A stretch of 64,000 nucleotides of DNA, taken from the NCBI GenBank assembly GCA_947650285.1, contig CANTFL010000945.1, forward strand, positions 1 to 64,000, written 5' to 3'. Below the pieces are notes generated by a model. It made no database searches. It had not been told where the DNA came from and worked only from the letters and a program-made list of their open reading frames with translations. Of this stretch, positions 11,541 to 22,585 are shown one piece after another. The position numbers were made by a program, and so were the translations under genes. Each line of letters begins with the position of its first letter. Position 1 is the stretch's first letter. This stretch comes from Hyaloperonospora brassicae (lineage: Eukaryota > Oomycota > Peronosporomycetes > Peronosporales > Peronosporaceae).

Positions 11541-11693
11541 AAGCTCTCTGAGCTGTTGACTCTCTGAGTCGGGTTCTCTGAACCACCCTTTAAGCTCTCT
11601 GAGCTGTTGACTCTCTGAGTCGGGTACTCTGAACCACCCTTTAAGCTCTCTGAGCTGTTGAATCTCTGATTCGGGTTCTTTGAACCAAAGTTG
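11541..11693. repeat. 51-bp tandem repeat, three copies, each made of three small hairpins
   Basis: Units start at 11541, 11592 and 11643. In unit 1 the hairpins are AGCTC-TCT-GAGCT (11542-11554), GACTC-TCT-GAGTC (11558-11570) and GGTTC-TCT-GAACC (11572-11584). Unit 3 replaces the second with GAATC-TCT-GATTC (11660-11672), changing both arms in a compensating way, and the third with a TTT loop (11674-11686). Unit 2 has one mismatch in its third hairpin. Further hairpins follow at 11705-11727 and 11731-11751 (CTGTGTAGC with GCTACACAG). It lies in the probable 5' leader of R1. Confidence 0.85.
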
Positions 11694-13949
11694 CTCGTAA
11701 GAGCGTTAAGTCTTCCTCTGACTTAAGGAGCTGTGTAGCTCCGCTACACAGAGCCCATGGACATCTGTTCCGTGGAGAGCGAAAGTACTTGCTCTCCAGG
11801 GTGCAAACGTTAGCAGAAATGTAATAGTTGTCAAAAGACAGAGCACTAAGCCTATGAGTGTACTGCCCCTAATGAAGGATTATGTAAACAAGTAGGTAAA
11901 GACCCTATGTCGGCCAAGAAAGCCCCGAAACGGTGTCCGATGTTCTTGTTGAATCGCAACAAGTGGGCGAACCTCCAGAAAACGGCCGGAGTCAGTGAGG
12001 CCGGAGTGCCCTGCTGGTTCAGCAACGTCATGAGAATCTGCATTATTCTCGACGTAAGTTGCTCCCCACACACTATCGTTTTGTGTTACCGCCGCTGATA
12101 ATAAGATTTCTCTCATCACCTTAGATATCGAAGTGACAAATGACTTGCCACTTCGATGTTAACTCATTTTCGACGCTCAAACCTAAACGCTTTAACCGAG
12201 ATCTGCGTTGTTGTAATGTCAATCGGATCTGCGCACTAGTCGCAGAAGACGAGTGAGTCACCGAAATAGGACCGGCGGTAATATGTACTGAGAATGAAGG
12301 AGTTCTCAGTACTTCATCGATGGAAGAATGTGTCTTTAGTGATAAGACTCGGCTTGAAGGATACACGTCTCTTCTAGGGGTCACGCATAAAAACTTTATG
12401 CAAGAATCTGATCGAATTCAAGGATGTAATCCCTGCATCCGTACCGTGAGACTTGCCAAAGGATAAATGCACTCGTCATGAAACATGAAACCCGTTCTAA
12501 AGTACTGTGTTATAAAGCAGTGTCCACTGCCTTGTGAACAAGTATGAGCGATCGACAAATTAGTTCCCGGGTGCTTAGCTGCAAGCAATGTGAGGAAATC
12601 AACTACCCGACCTAGCTTTCAACCTTCTGTGTGCATGATGCCACCATGAGTATGACAAAACGTGCATGTATTCAACAAGGTGAAAGCTGCAACTACGCCG
12701 GCTCAAACCCCGATACCGAGGAAAGGCGTTATTAGCAATGGCATGCCTAAGAGTGCCATTTAATCGTCTATATATCTGGTGGAAAAGTTCGATCAGATTA
12801 CGTCAGTAAGCTCAATTATAGGGATGCTATGGGAGTGGCTGGTCATGCAACAGGGGGTACGTAATGTCCCTGCCACTTTCAACAGCTGTATAAAAAATCT
12901 AAAAGAGATCGGAGTAATATTTCGCTCCAATCTACTACCGACGATGAGTTCGTCCATATCGGAGATATGGATGTAAAGTCAAATTTGGAAACCCACCCAC
13001 TTTCTGTACGAAAGTTTCTTACACTAGTGCGCGATAATAAGACAAATTCCAACCTCAAGAACTGTATGTTAGCGGCGAGCAAAATATCATTTTTTGTGCA
13101 TCGTGGGTAAAGACGGCGTACGCCTGGATCTAAAAGGTCAAGGTGATCACCGACTAGGCTGTGCCAGTTGATGTTAAGGGACCCCAAAATATTGGTGGGC
13201 TAGAGGCGTACTTGCATAAGTACTCAAGATATTACCTTGACAGGACTGTGCATCTTTCTTGTTCACTCAAGAAAAATGTCAAGTAATCACGGAGCGCTGA
13301 CAATCAGAGCTCCTTCAAAGGTATTGAGATGAGATTGATGCAATCTCATATCTTGTCGATTGCAGATCAGGACAGACTATTCCATTTAGTCTGTGACGTC
13401 AGCGATTTTGCGATCGACTGGGCGTTGCTGCAATACGACGCAGACGGTGCGAAACGCGTCGTCTGCTATCGGCCGCTTCAGCTTCAACCAGCTTAGAGCA
13501 ACTAAGCAGTGCCCGACTATAAATTCCTGGCCATGAAGTATGCACCGGCCAAGATTCGCGTCTATCTCTTACAAATCGACATTTCGTCTTCTACATGGAC
13601 CATGCTTGATTGCGCCCGCCCGTGAACACTGCACACCTTTCGCAAAAAAAATGTTGAGGTGGCTTTCTTTCTTCGCGAAGTATTATTTATCTGTGGGATA
13701 TGAGCCAGGACAGCTGAACGTCATCATTGAGTAATTATTGCGCCGACCTAATTTAGAGCCGGCTGCGTAATCCAACAGTGACAATATGCGCACTGTTGTA
13801 ACGCTATCTAGCATTGCCCTGTCGTTAAATTTTCTCGACGATGCGAGAAAGATGCACGGACAAGATTAAAATCTTGTGTGTTTTGTTATGGGGCTTCTGA
13901 TCGTTACATTCCAGAAAATTTAATGAGGTTGCTGGTGGCGTATCGATCT

Positions 13950-15270
13950 TTGTAGTGCGGAGGAGTGGTGACCACAATTTTCTTGTGATCCCGACTCTCC
14001 ACTGGCGCCCGGACGACCGACTAACGGAGGGGGTACCCCGATTCCGTGTTCTGTATGTTCTTGCTCACCTTGTGTACCCGTCGGTGGGGCGAGTTGCGCT
14101 CTTCTTGGTTGACTTGAGCTGAAGCTGAACTTGACCGTCTTAGGGATAGGTGATGATCGGGTGGAAATGCTTCACCCGGTCAAACGTAGGTGCGGATCGC
14201 GTGGAAACTCTTCAATCGATCGCTTGTGACTCGGGCGATCTCCCATAGTCGCCTTTGCCAGGGGTGATGCTTGATACGCGAGCCTTCTGACCACTTGAGC
14301 CGTCTCGAAATTTAGAATCTGAACCGTAGGGTTCACTGCGTCCTATCGCAGTTGATGGGGGGGTGAGAATTGACTTTTCGCCTGTCTAAAAAATCAAAGG
14401 TCGAAGTTTGCTGAGACGTGGGTGACTCTCTATTCAACGGGAGGCCAAAGATTCTGCCCGGGAGAAGTCGACGCGTGGCTTTCGTTGCAAATTCAATTCT
14501 GCTAAATGTCAACCAACCAAGTCCAAAACCTATAAATATGCCTATCTGTTCGCTAGGTCTGCTGTTGCGTGTCGCCTGTCTATGTCATTAACCTATTGCA
14601 TCATGTGGTCCACAGCAGATAATCCATAGTGGATCGCCCCATACCGGATCGCAGAGTACCGGATCGCAGAGTACCGGATCGAAGAGTACCGGATCGCAGA
14701 GTACCGGATCGCGGTATGTGATCCACACCAATTACGTGATTCACACCAACTAGGTGATCCATGCCAATTATATGTCCCCACCAATTGGGTATCCGGTGGA
14801 TCGCGGGGTACTGGGTCGCGGTGTAGTGGATCGCGGTATGTGATCCTATCCGGGTAAATGATCCACTCTTTCAGCTTGCTTCCATATTCACCTACATCCA
14901 ATTGCCTCTATCGATCCAGTACTCCACTTGACTTTTACCCCTTGAACGATCCAGCTCTTGTAACTTGGTGATCCAAAACTTCGATCGCAGATCGCGATCG
15001 GTCAATCGTCGATCCTTGACTATACTCCTTCTCTATTGTTAGGTAGATCCATCCGAATAACTTCAACAGTCATTTTCTGTCACTCATTCGTCTGATTCCA
15101 TCCTGCGTCCCAACACCACGGTTAAATCTCATGATCACTTTACCACAGTAGTATCGATACACAATATTAGATGGGCTTCTATATTACACAGCATTTTCCG
15201 GAGACAATCCACGTGTCGCCGTTACCACTCATAATAATTTGAAATTAGGCATAATGTATAAGCGTCAAGA
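13950..15270 (-). mobile_element. GATC-rich element fragment inserted in R1
   Basis: This block interrupts R1 between RNase H and integrase. About 14010-14110 matches the reverse complement of 33080-33190, including a shared block ACGGAGGGGGTA and TGTACCCGTCGGT, so it belongs to the same family as the 31.5-33.3 kb element but in inverted orientation. GATC is extremely frequent at 14593-15060 (about 25 sites by eye). No coding capacity is visible and the boundaries are approximate. Confidence 0.5.
14643..14713. repeat. 15-bp tandem repeat, about five copies
   Basis: The unit is ACCGGATCGCAGAGT, repeated about five times with single-base variants (GAAGAGT in one copy, GCGG at the end). Each unit carries a GATC. 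It lies inside the GATC-rich element. Confidence 0.85.
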
Positions 15271-16504
15271 TATTCCACTCATTGGACATCGTGGCCGTCA
15301 TTAGATATATATCACGGTAGGTAGCGACTTAACTATCCCCGCCAGTATTACCTTGTGCGCAATTGTGCTTGCGAAGTCTGTCAAAGGGTACAATCCAGCT
15401 CTTCTTCTCGTACTACGTTGCAGCCTCTGCCAGGACCTGCAGGGAACTGAGGCTTCGTTTCAATGTTTTATCTATGTGGAATAAAAAAGAAATTGAAACA
15501 ATACGAGTAATGTTGTTTTATTGACCGGTTTGGAAAGATGGTTTATCTTGCTTTTTGTCCGGAGTCGATCACACCCAAGCATTGTGCTGGTGTCTTAATT
15601 GACACGATATTCTGACTCCTATAGTTATCCCGTGGACTCGTCTCAAATGGAGACCCTCTATTGATGGTGGAAGTGTGTTAATTCGTATTTTATTCTCTCG
15701 AAACCAAATTAAATATGTCCATTTGCAATCATATGTCAACGGATGGCCGGACAGAACGTTCAAACCGTTTCCTCGAAGAAATCCTCCGAGGCTAAGACGA
15801 CTTAATTACGTCTTAAGCTAATTGGTACTGATAGTCGAGTACGCCAATGATAATTAGGTGCATGCATCCACAATGCATACACCATTTAACGCGAATGGCT
15901 TTCACAATCCACGAGTGCCCACCCAACTTAAGCGTAAATCTTGATTGCGGGGCTCGCTTCAGCAACGAATTTAACTCATGCTTATCACGCATCGAGTTTA
16001 TACTCACTGTAAAAGATGTCGAAGTTGATTGAGGATGTAAACATAGCAAGTGAGTCGAAGCTATATCTGGCATCGAGGACGGTGATGATGCTGGAATATC
16101 CAGCATCTTCAAAGATTATACAGCGAAAAGGATTACACCCTTACTGATCAGGAGAAAGATGGAGCACAAATTTGTAGTGCGCACAAGGCGCACTGAACAC
16201 AATGAAGTCAATTCAGCAGATTAAATTATGTGTATTCGAGAAGTAGTGGTCCATTTCGTGCAGGCTTCCATCGTCAATAAGATCGAATTTTAGATACGGA
16301 ACGCTGACAAAAACATAAGAGCAAGCATGCTTTTGTAAGAATGATGGTGACCTAGTCTTACTATTTATAATAGGCCTATCTCGACACGCGGAGAATAATG
16401 TGGGCAGCAGAAACTACTGCCCAAGTTCATTGGTCTATTTCGTATATTGTGCCGACAAGACAATCCATACTACATGGCAGCTTGTTTGTGCATGTGTACG
16501 CATC

Positions 16505-16777
16505 CTATGTTTTACAAGAGGCGTCTCCGCCCGTACTCTCAGTACGAGCCTTCTTCTGACAATGTAGATACCTCACAACTTCAAGGACCTTAATCAGATT
16601 CTTACGCCCGCGCTCAAGGCGTTCATCTTGATCGCGTTGTGAATATGCTGTTGGAACTGTACTAGCAAGATGAGTAGACTTTCTCTGCACCCACGCAGTG
16701 TGTAGGGCGGACGAACTCAGTTTGGAACAGACTCGCGGATCCACCTGTTGGGAGCAAAAAAAATAACGAGTAACCAT
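16505..16777 (-). pseudogene. Remnant of the Gypsy antisense ORF in R1
   Basis: The minus strand reads RLERGRKNLIKVLEVVRYL and then HCQKKARTES, which aligns with the C-terminus of the antisense ORF of EL1 ([19 protein letters not shown], then [10 protein letters not shown]). Only the last 35-40 residues of this frame are convincingly related. The upstream part of the frame does not match. The sense strand here encodes the integrase-tail motif equivalent to [13 protein letters not shown]. Confidence 0.5.
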
Positions 16778-16793
16778 AACCGAAAAGGCGACC

Positions 16794-16845
16794 CAATAAT
16801 AAATCAGTCAAAATAAGAACAATAATAAATCAGTCTAAATAGGAA
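16794..16845. repeat. 26-bp direct repeat, two copies
   Basis: AATAATAAATCAGTC is followed by AAAATAAGAAC in the first copy and TAAATAGGAAC in the second. It lies between the end of R1 and the start of C1. It may be a local duplication near an LTR boundary. Confidence 0.6.
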
Positions 16846-19800
16846 CACTTCGCGCGCAAGTTCCCATTGCGTCAAGCCTTCGTCAATAGGTTAGGGTTCC
16901 CAATCTATGAAGTGGAGTTGACGCGTGAAGCTGCGTTTAGACGTGCGGCAGTGACGTCGCTCGTTATAAGTTGAGCATATGCGCAAACTGCAGTAAAGAC
17001 CCCAGGCGCTTCCGTCGAGAGTATTGGGAACGGTATTCATCTAAAGCTGACCATTTTAATAGAAAATAAGCATTACGGATGTCCAGGATCGTAAACCTCG
17101 AGCAAGAGAGGTGGCTCGAAATACCGCTGTCGACTGTCCGGACGTTTAGGACAGTGAACAGGGCAATTGTAGGATCTAATGGCGATAGCAATATACAAGA
17201 ATGACTCGAGCGGATGTGCAAGGTCTGCAGATGACTGCAGCAACAACAATGGAAGTGGACGAGCTTGGTGACCTCTTCGGCCCGAGTCACGGGTACGAGA
17301 CACAAATTAGTGAACGCATCGACGCGCAATGCTACAGGAGAAGCAAAGACACGACAATAATTTTGCAGTAGCGAGTGATATTTTTCAAGCCGCGGCAGTA
17401 GCGCAGACGCAGCCACGGACACAACAACACGCAGAGTATGCAGTCGCGTAAGAGAAATTCAAGCAAAAGTACCATCTTTTGGCGGAAGCGGAACCCTAGA
17501 GAGAGAAGCGGCAGGCGGTTCAAGCACAGACACAAGCATAAAAAACGAAATTGTCGCGCTACAAGTCCTATAGCAAGCAGAGCGACAAAATCTCGCGCGC
17601 CAGCGTAACGCGCAGATTTGGGCTGTACGAGAGACATAATTTTTTCATACTTACATATAAAGTTAGCGACGAGCGCGAAGCGCAACATAATCGTGAGGCA
17701 GTGTTGAGTGCCGAGGTTCGTCGGGTCGAAGAAGCGCAACGATAGTGTGAAATATCACAATATGATCAAGCGCAACACGCATAAAAAGCTGACGCAGATG
17801 TGCAACAAGCATGGTAGTGAGCCTAGCTCAAGGCAAAGCAGTTATGATCACAATTTCTCGATGCAATAGAGCGATGATGTGCTCGTTCATATATGAAACA
17901 CCGCTAAATCGCAGGCAACAACTGACAGAGAACGACTAAGTCGCAGAGATTGGCTCTGATCGACGCCGTCCAAGATTACATGCGTGCAGAAAGCCCTTTC
18001 ATTCGGATCCCCCGGCAAAATACTCGAAAGTCAGTACGAGAGTGGTTACTGGGATGAGGGCTACACAAAAAGGACACTGCGCGGCACTAAGCACGTGAAT
18101 TTCGTTACGAGGTAGAAATGAATCAGTAGGCTTGTGGTTATCCGTGGTCAAAGAGAAGCATAAATTAGAAAATTCGGAGGGTGTCTGCGCGGATCAGCAA
18201 TGAGGTTTTTCAACAGCCTGTGTGATAAATGGTGTCACACCAAGTGTACTGTGGACTACGCGCTTGAAATTAGGAGGCGTTTTTAAAGACCTATACCAAC
18301 ACACAGGCATTAGAGTTCTATGAGGTTAGAAAGACCTCCGAAGACTCATGACATTCTCACTACTTTAACATGATGGCAGTGAAGAACGCGACCGAAGACT
18401 CAGCTTCGCTAAATTCTGAGGTAATCATGTGACACGCCATTCTAGGGGTGAGACCGGTACTGGCAAGTCAATACTATAAAAAGCGCACAGACTACGTTGT
18501 GCATGCACACGAGATCAGTGTGCGAAGATCTAAGAGGACAATGAGAGATGCACGAGTTGATCTGTGAAGACACCAGTCGAAGCGACCGCTTTTTCCAACC
18601 CGAAATAGGAGGTGCAATCTGTGTGCCAAAATTGGCTATATCGCAAGGTCCTTCAAACACATAAGTAAAGATGAATTACATGAAAGCACGAAATAGAAGT
18701 TGGCCGACTTGTTCGAGGTAAGGCTCAACAGCTACGATTGGATTCTGGACTCTAAGAACAGTGCGCATCTGGTCACGACTCTGCTATGTTGTACGATTGG
18801 GAGAAGTGTGAAGACTCAGACGGCGTCACCATGCCAGATGAAAGCAAGTTGTGAGTGACCAGAAGAGGAAAAGCACGATTTAATGTGCACTTAGATGAAG
18901 GGATATACTGAATCGAACTTAAGAGGGCGGTATGCATCTCAGCTCGCCGCGAACCTGACCTCGTTACGAACGCTAATGAAACAAGGGTCTAGAGATATTG
19001 ACCTTGATCAAGGTCACGCAATCTTGAATGGTGATCGAATATTTGAGTGTTTACATATGGTAAATCAACGTGATGGTGGACCGAATAATTTTAAGCGAGC
19101 GAGTTCGTGGGTTTCACGATAATGTGATGAGTGCGGTATTGTCTTCGATAACGGCGGCAATAAACATCCGTATGGGCACACCAATGCACTTTGATTATCG
19201 ATTCGTACATTTCAACTACAATAGTGTTGGTTAGCTTGCTTGAGAACCATAGCAATGCCATTTAGATCACTGGTCGGACACGAAAGAACTGTCTTACATG
19301 TGCGAAATCGAAACAGTCTAGAACGTCGTAAACGAAGAGGAATGGAGACAGAAACGCACTAGCGGACGTTGTAAGCGGTTTCATCTACAGTAGGACTTAA
19401 AAGGTGATATTAAGCCAATGTATCGTACAAATAAGCGATATATCGTGAACTTCGTTGATATTAGATCGAAACACGTTACATTATTCGTCGCCAAGACAAA
19501 AGCGGGAGCCGCAAAAAAGTTTGAGCACTTCATAGAGTTCTTCAAAGAAAGTTTAATATAAAGGTTCACATCTTGCGTATAGATGGTGGCGGGAAAACTG
19601 CAACCTGGTCCTTTTCCACCAGCGAACCAGGTTCGGCAGGCAAGAGACAGAGCCGAATATTTATGTTTTGAATGGAAAGATTGATAGAATACATCGCAAA
19701 ATCATAAAAGGGTGCGATGCATGCTTTTTGATCTTTTATTGTCGTGGAGTTACTGGAGTACACGGAAGAAAATGCAGCTTACGTGCTCAATCGTATACCG

Positions 19801-20446
19801 ACAGAGCTAATTCGGGGCGTAAATTACCAATCGAATGTCTGACCGTGATGCCATCAGAGATTGTCGACGTGGTGGTCTTTGAGTCGCCGTAAAAGGTGAA
19901 CAAATGCCGAAAAAAGTCATTTGGCAAACGCAGCACTTCCAGTGTCGTTTAGGTAATCACAAATAGACGGAAGGTTACGAAATTCTGCAACCAAGCTGCA
20001 TCACGTTCATCGCCACGCATCGCATTAGGCAAGTGAAGACTTTGGCAGCAAAGGCGATCTATCAGCTCAAACGTGCGAGTTGAAGCCGACGGTGACAATT
20101 ATCTTTAGAGATTTACCCAATCGATGAAACAGGACCGACATTGGGAGGAGTCGGTATCCCGAGATGACGCTCACGACGTCGATTCCGCATCACACTCGGA
20201 TTCAAAGAGTTGGCTACGTGAGATGCCACTTATTGTAGGGATTTTTACCGTGCAATACCACTTCCTGTTGAAGACTTAAGCGTCTGAACAGACCGCGACG
20301 GTCCGATCGCAAACGTGAAAAGTCGGCGGAACAGAGGGATGCAGATGAGGCTCAAGAAAGCAAGAATTTTCGCAAGCGCCTTATGTGTTTTATCACAATG
20401 CGATGGAGATAGGTGACTCCCTTGAAAACAAGCGCGGCTACACAGA

Positions 20447-20451
20447 CGTTC
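20447..20451. repeat. Target-site duplication CGTTC (left)
   Basis: CGTTC immediately precedes the left LTR of EL1 and recurs at 28417-28421 immediately after the right LTR. The five-base length is that expected for a Gypsy integrase. It proves EL1 is a single insertion event into C1. Confidence 0.9.
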
Positions 20452-20845
20452 TGTAACGGGGCATACCCTTGAGTGAACTGAACGCAAGGGTTTTGGTGCG
20501 CCCGACAGACGTACACGAGGCAAACGAGGAAGCGTAGATAAGGGAAAAGTAAAACTGTTGTATTGATATAATTAAGTCTTTTGTTACTGTCTCTCTGTTT
20601 AATCTGACTTAGTTATGTTAATCTAACTGAGTGTATGGTGACGCCTCGTCACCACTCATTTGCACGCGTCCTGCGGAGATTGGTGGAAGGATATCGTCAA
20701 TATATCAACCAATGAGCAGACCCTAAATCGCTTCACCAATATCACCACTATCGGTGATATTGTTCAAAGAATTTTCAACTTAATATTCTTTATTGTCATT
20801 GTTTCTTTAAAGTGACAATTCCATGTAACGGGCTGCCCCGTTACT
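20452..20845 (-). repeat. 3' LTR of EL1
   Basis: It starts TGTAACGGGG and ends in CCCCGTTAC, a 10-bp terminal inverted repeat with one base lost at the inner end. It is 394 bp and contains the hairpin CAATATCACC / GGTGATATTG near its right end. A purine-rich tract (GTTAGAGGGGG on the element strand, about 20846-20861) adjoins it as the expected polypurine tract. Confidence 0.9.
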
Positions 20846-20981
20846 TACCCCCTCTAACTGATAGGCACTGTGTGAATATCGAAAATATGGTGGTCACTAA
20901 TTTGTCACCATTGGGACAGGGAGCACTTGTTGGGTCAGTTCCCTTCATAAATTGACCTGACCTCGCATAGTTAACATATCT

Positions 20982-22585
20982 ATGCGGGGTGACGCAAGGC
21001 ACACAGAGTCTGTGCCTGTGCCAGCTTCTGCGGCGGACGATTCGTCGTCTGCTGCTAGTTCTTTGCCTGCAGCAAGAAGTGCTGCAGGTGCACGCGGTAC
21101 AGCACCGCGTGCGCATGATGACCCCGACATTGAGGTCACCTACTCTGGCGTGTCAGACGTGTCTGACTCGGGAAATGTACCAGATGCGTCTCGATCACTG
21201 GCGACGCCTCAGTATTCGCCAAGGCCACTGCCGAACGAACGGGCTCGCAAGTTGCAACACAGTCTGTTCGGCAGTGATGATGAAGGTGATCAGGGTGGTG
21301 ATGAGTATTACTCCTTACCACAGCCGACTCGTGCTTCTTCGCACGAGCGTGATGACGATGGCGTGAGCCGCCGTCATTCTGGGAGCCGTGGTACCGACAA
21401 GGGTACCACTTTGAAGCGTGATCAGCCGAAGTCGTGGCGTTTGCCCGAACGGATCATTAATAGCTTGTCTCACGAGACAAGCCAACACCATCGAATGGCT
21501 TTATTCGATGCGACCGAGCTTCATGGCTTGAATTCCAGCCCGAGCAACTTTCGCGCTGAAGAGGATTTCTATCTCGATGTCTTTCTTAGACATCGATGGT
21601 ATAACGGCAGCCAAAAGCGTGACAAAATCTCGCTTTTGGCAGCGTGGAACGCATTCGTCCAAAACGTAAAAAATTATATCGAGAAGGGTGGCTCAAGAAG
21701 CTTGAGGCGACACGCCTCAGGTTCGAAAAGCAAACGCCAACCGGTGCCAGGTACCGGTTGCATCGTTTAACAATCGAGGACGGCATTCCATGCCTCAATT
21801 GAGGAGACCTTTTTGCGAGTTGTGCTGACAACTCGCAACGTACGCAGAGGGACTTGCATTCCCTAGATTCGCCCTGGGAAAGGGCACACATCTCGGCTGA
21901 GATGCTTGACGCGATTGCAAACTTGCAATCCGTATACAAGCGCCTAGGGCGCATGTTTACCGATGGGCCCGAGGACTCATCGGATGGGTCTCGTCATACT
22001 GGCGGACGAGACCTTCAACATCCATCAACAGCTGAGAGCGGGGCTCCCAGCTGTTCCAAGAGGGTGGATACCCCCGCCACTGGACGAGGTAGCTCGTCCT
22101 TGATCCTGAATCGTCACGGTGATTCAAGATACGCTCCACTAGAAAGCGTTGACCACCGTGAGCATCCACCAAAGAATGTGGTGGAGGAGGAAAGACCTCC
22201 TCCAGATGATTCGGTTCACCACCTCGACCCTTACGAGATGGATCGCGCAATCGATGAATTGCGCGATGGCTTGAAGCACGAGCGCGACCGGCGCTACGCT
22301 TTGACTGATACCGTGCGGAAGAACCACAAGGATTACGAGGCTGATCGGGCGAGGGATCGCGCCGATTATGCCACGGCGCAGCTTCAGGTCGAGCGGGATG
22401 TCCGCTCCCTATTCGGCGAGCTGGCGACAGCTCGCGGGGAGATATCTCGGTTGAGTTCCGAGGTATCATATCTGCGCGACCAGACGGATCGTCTGGAGCA
22501 CGAACGCAAGAACTTGATGGATGTTCCTGAACGTGGGGGCTATCTTCATCGGAAGAAGAAGGCTCGTAATGACAGTACGGCCTGA
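20982..22585 (+). CDS. Antisense ORF of EL1, two frames joined at a candidate -1 frameshift
   Basis: It runs opposite to gag-pol, starting 137 bp inside the 3' LTR. Frame 1 (20982 to about 21674) encodes an acidic, Ser-rich, probably disordered segment ([13 protein letters not shown]) and then a helical, basic region ([29 protein letters not shown]). At 21668-21674 the heptamer A AAA AAT would let ribosomes slip -1 into frame 2, which continues [18 protein letters not shown], has one TGA (21800-21802), and runs to TGA at 22585 through a clear coiled coil ([38 protein letters not shown]) ending in a basic RKKKAR tail. Without a slip, frame 1 ends at 21770. The full product would be about 535 residues. 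EL2 carries the same ORF with different lesions. I do not recognise a family. An intron could also join the frames. Confidence 0.6.

Larger units (their letters stand above)
11175..16650 (+). mobile_element. R1: degraded Ty3/Gypsy retrotransposon, split by a later insertion
   Basis: It begins with a TGTAACGGGG terminus at 11175, like the other Gypsy LTRs here. It runs through a structured leader (11541-11820), a gag/protease junction aligning with EL2 55200-55400 (about 11940-12170), RT (about 12400-13000), RNase H (13320-13735, including SFFAKYYLSVGYEPGQLNV), the integrase zinc-finger and core region (15280-15760, CHVC-like spacing, PLPGPAG), and the integrase tail (about 16520-16640). All frames are broken by many stops and indels, and part of the protease-RT linker is missing. 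The block 13.95-15.27 kb is foreign (GATC-rich element). Divergence from EL1/EL2 is much greater than between those two, so R1 is older. Confidence 0.75.

Noticed and set aside
11541..11693. CRISPR-like regular repeat array
   Set aside because: The 51-bp units are contiguous with no unique spacers, and the context is a retrotransposon leader in a eukaryote.
16964..17739. Minus-strand frames of 135-152 codons near the start of C1
   Set aside because: The Cys/Leu-rich sequence looks like the complement of a Gln/Arg-rich gag; no motif.
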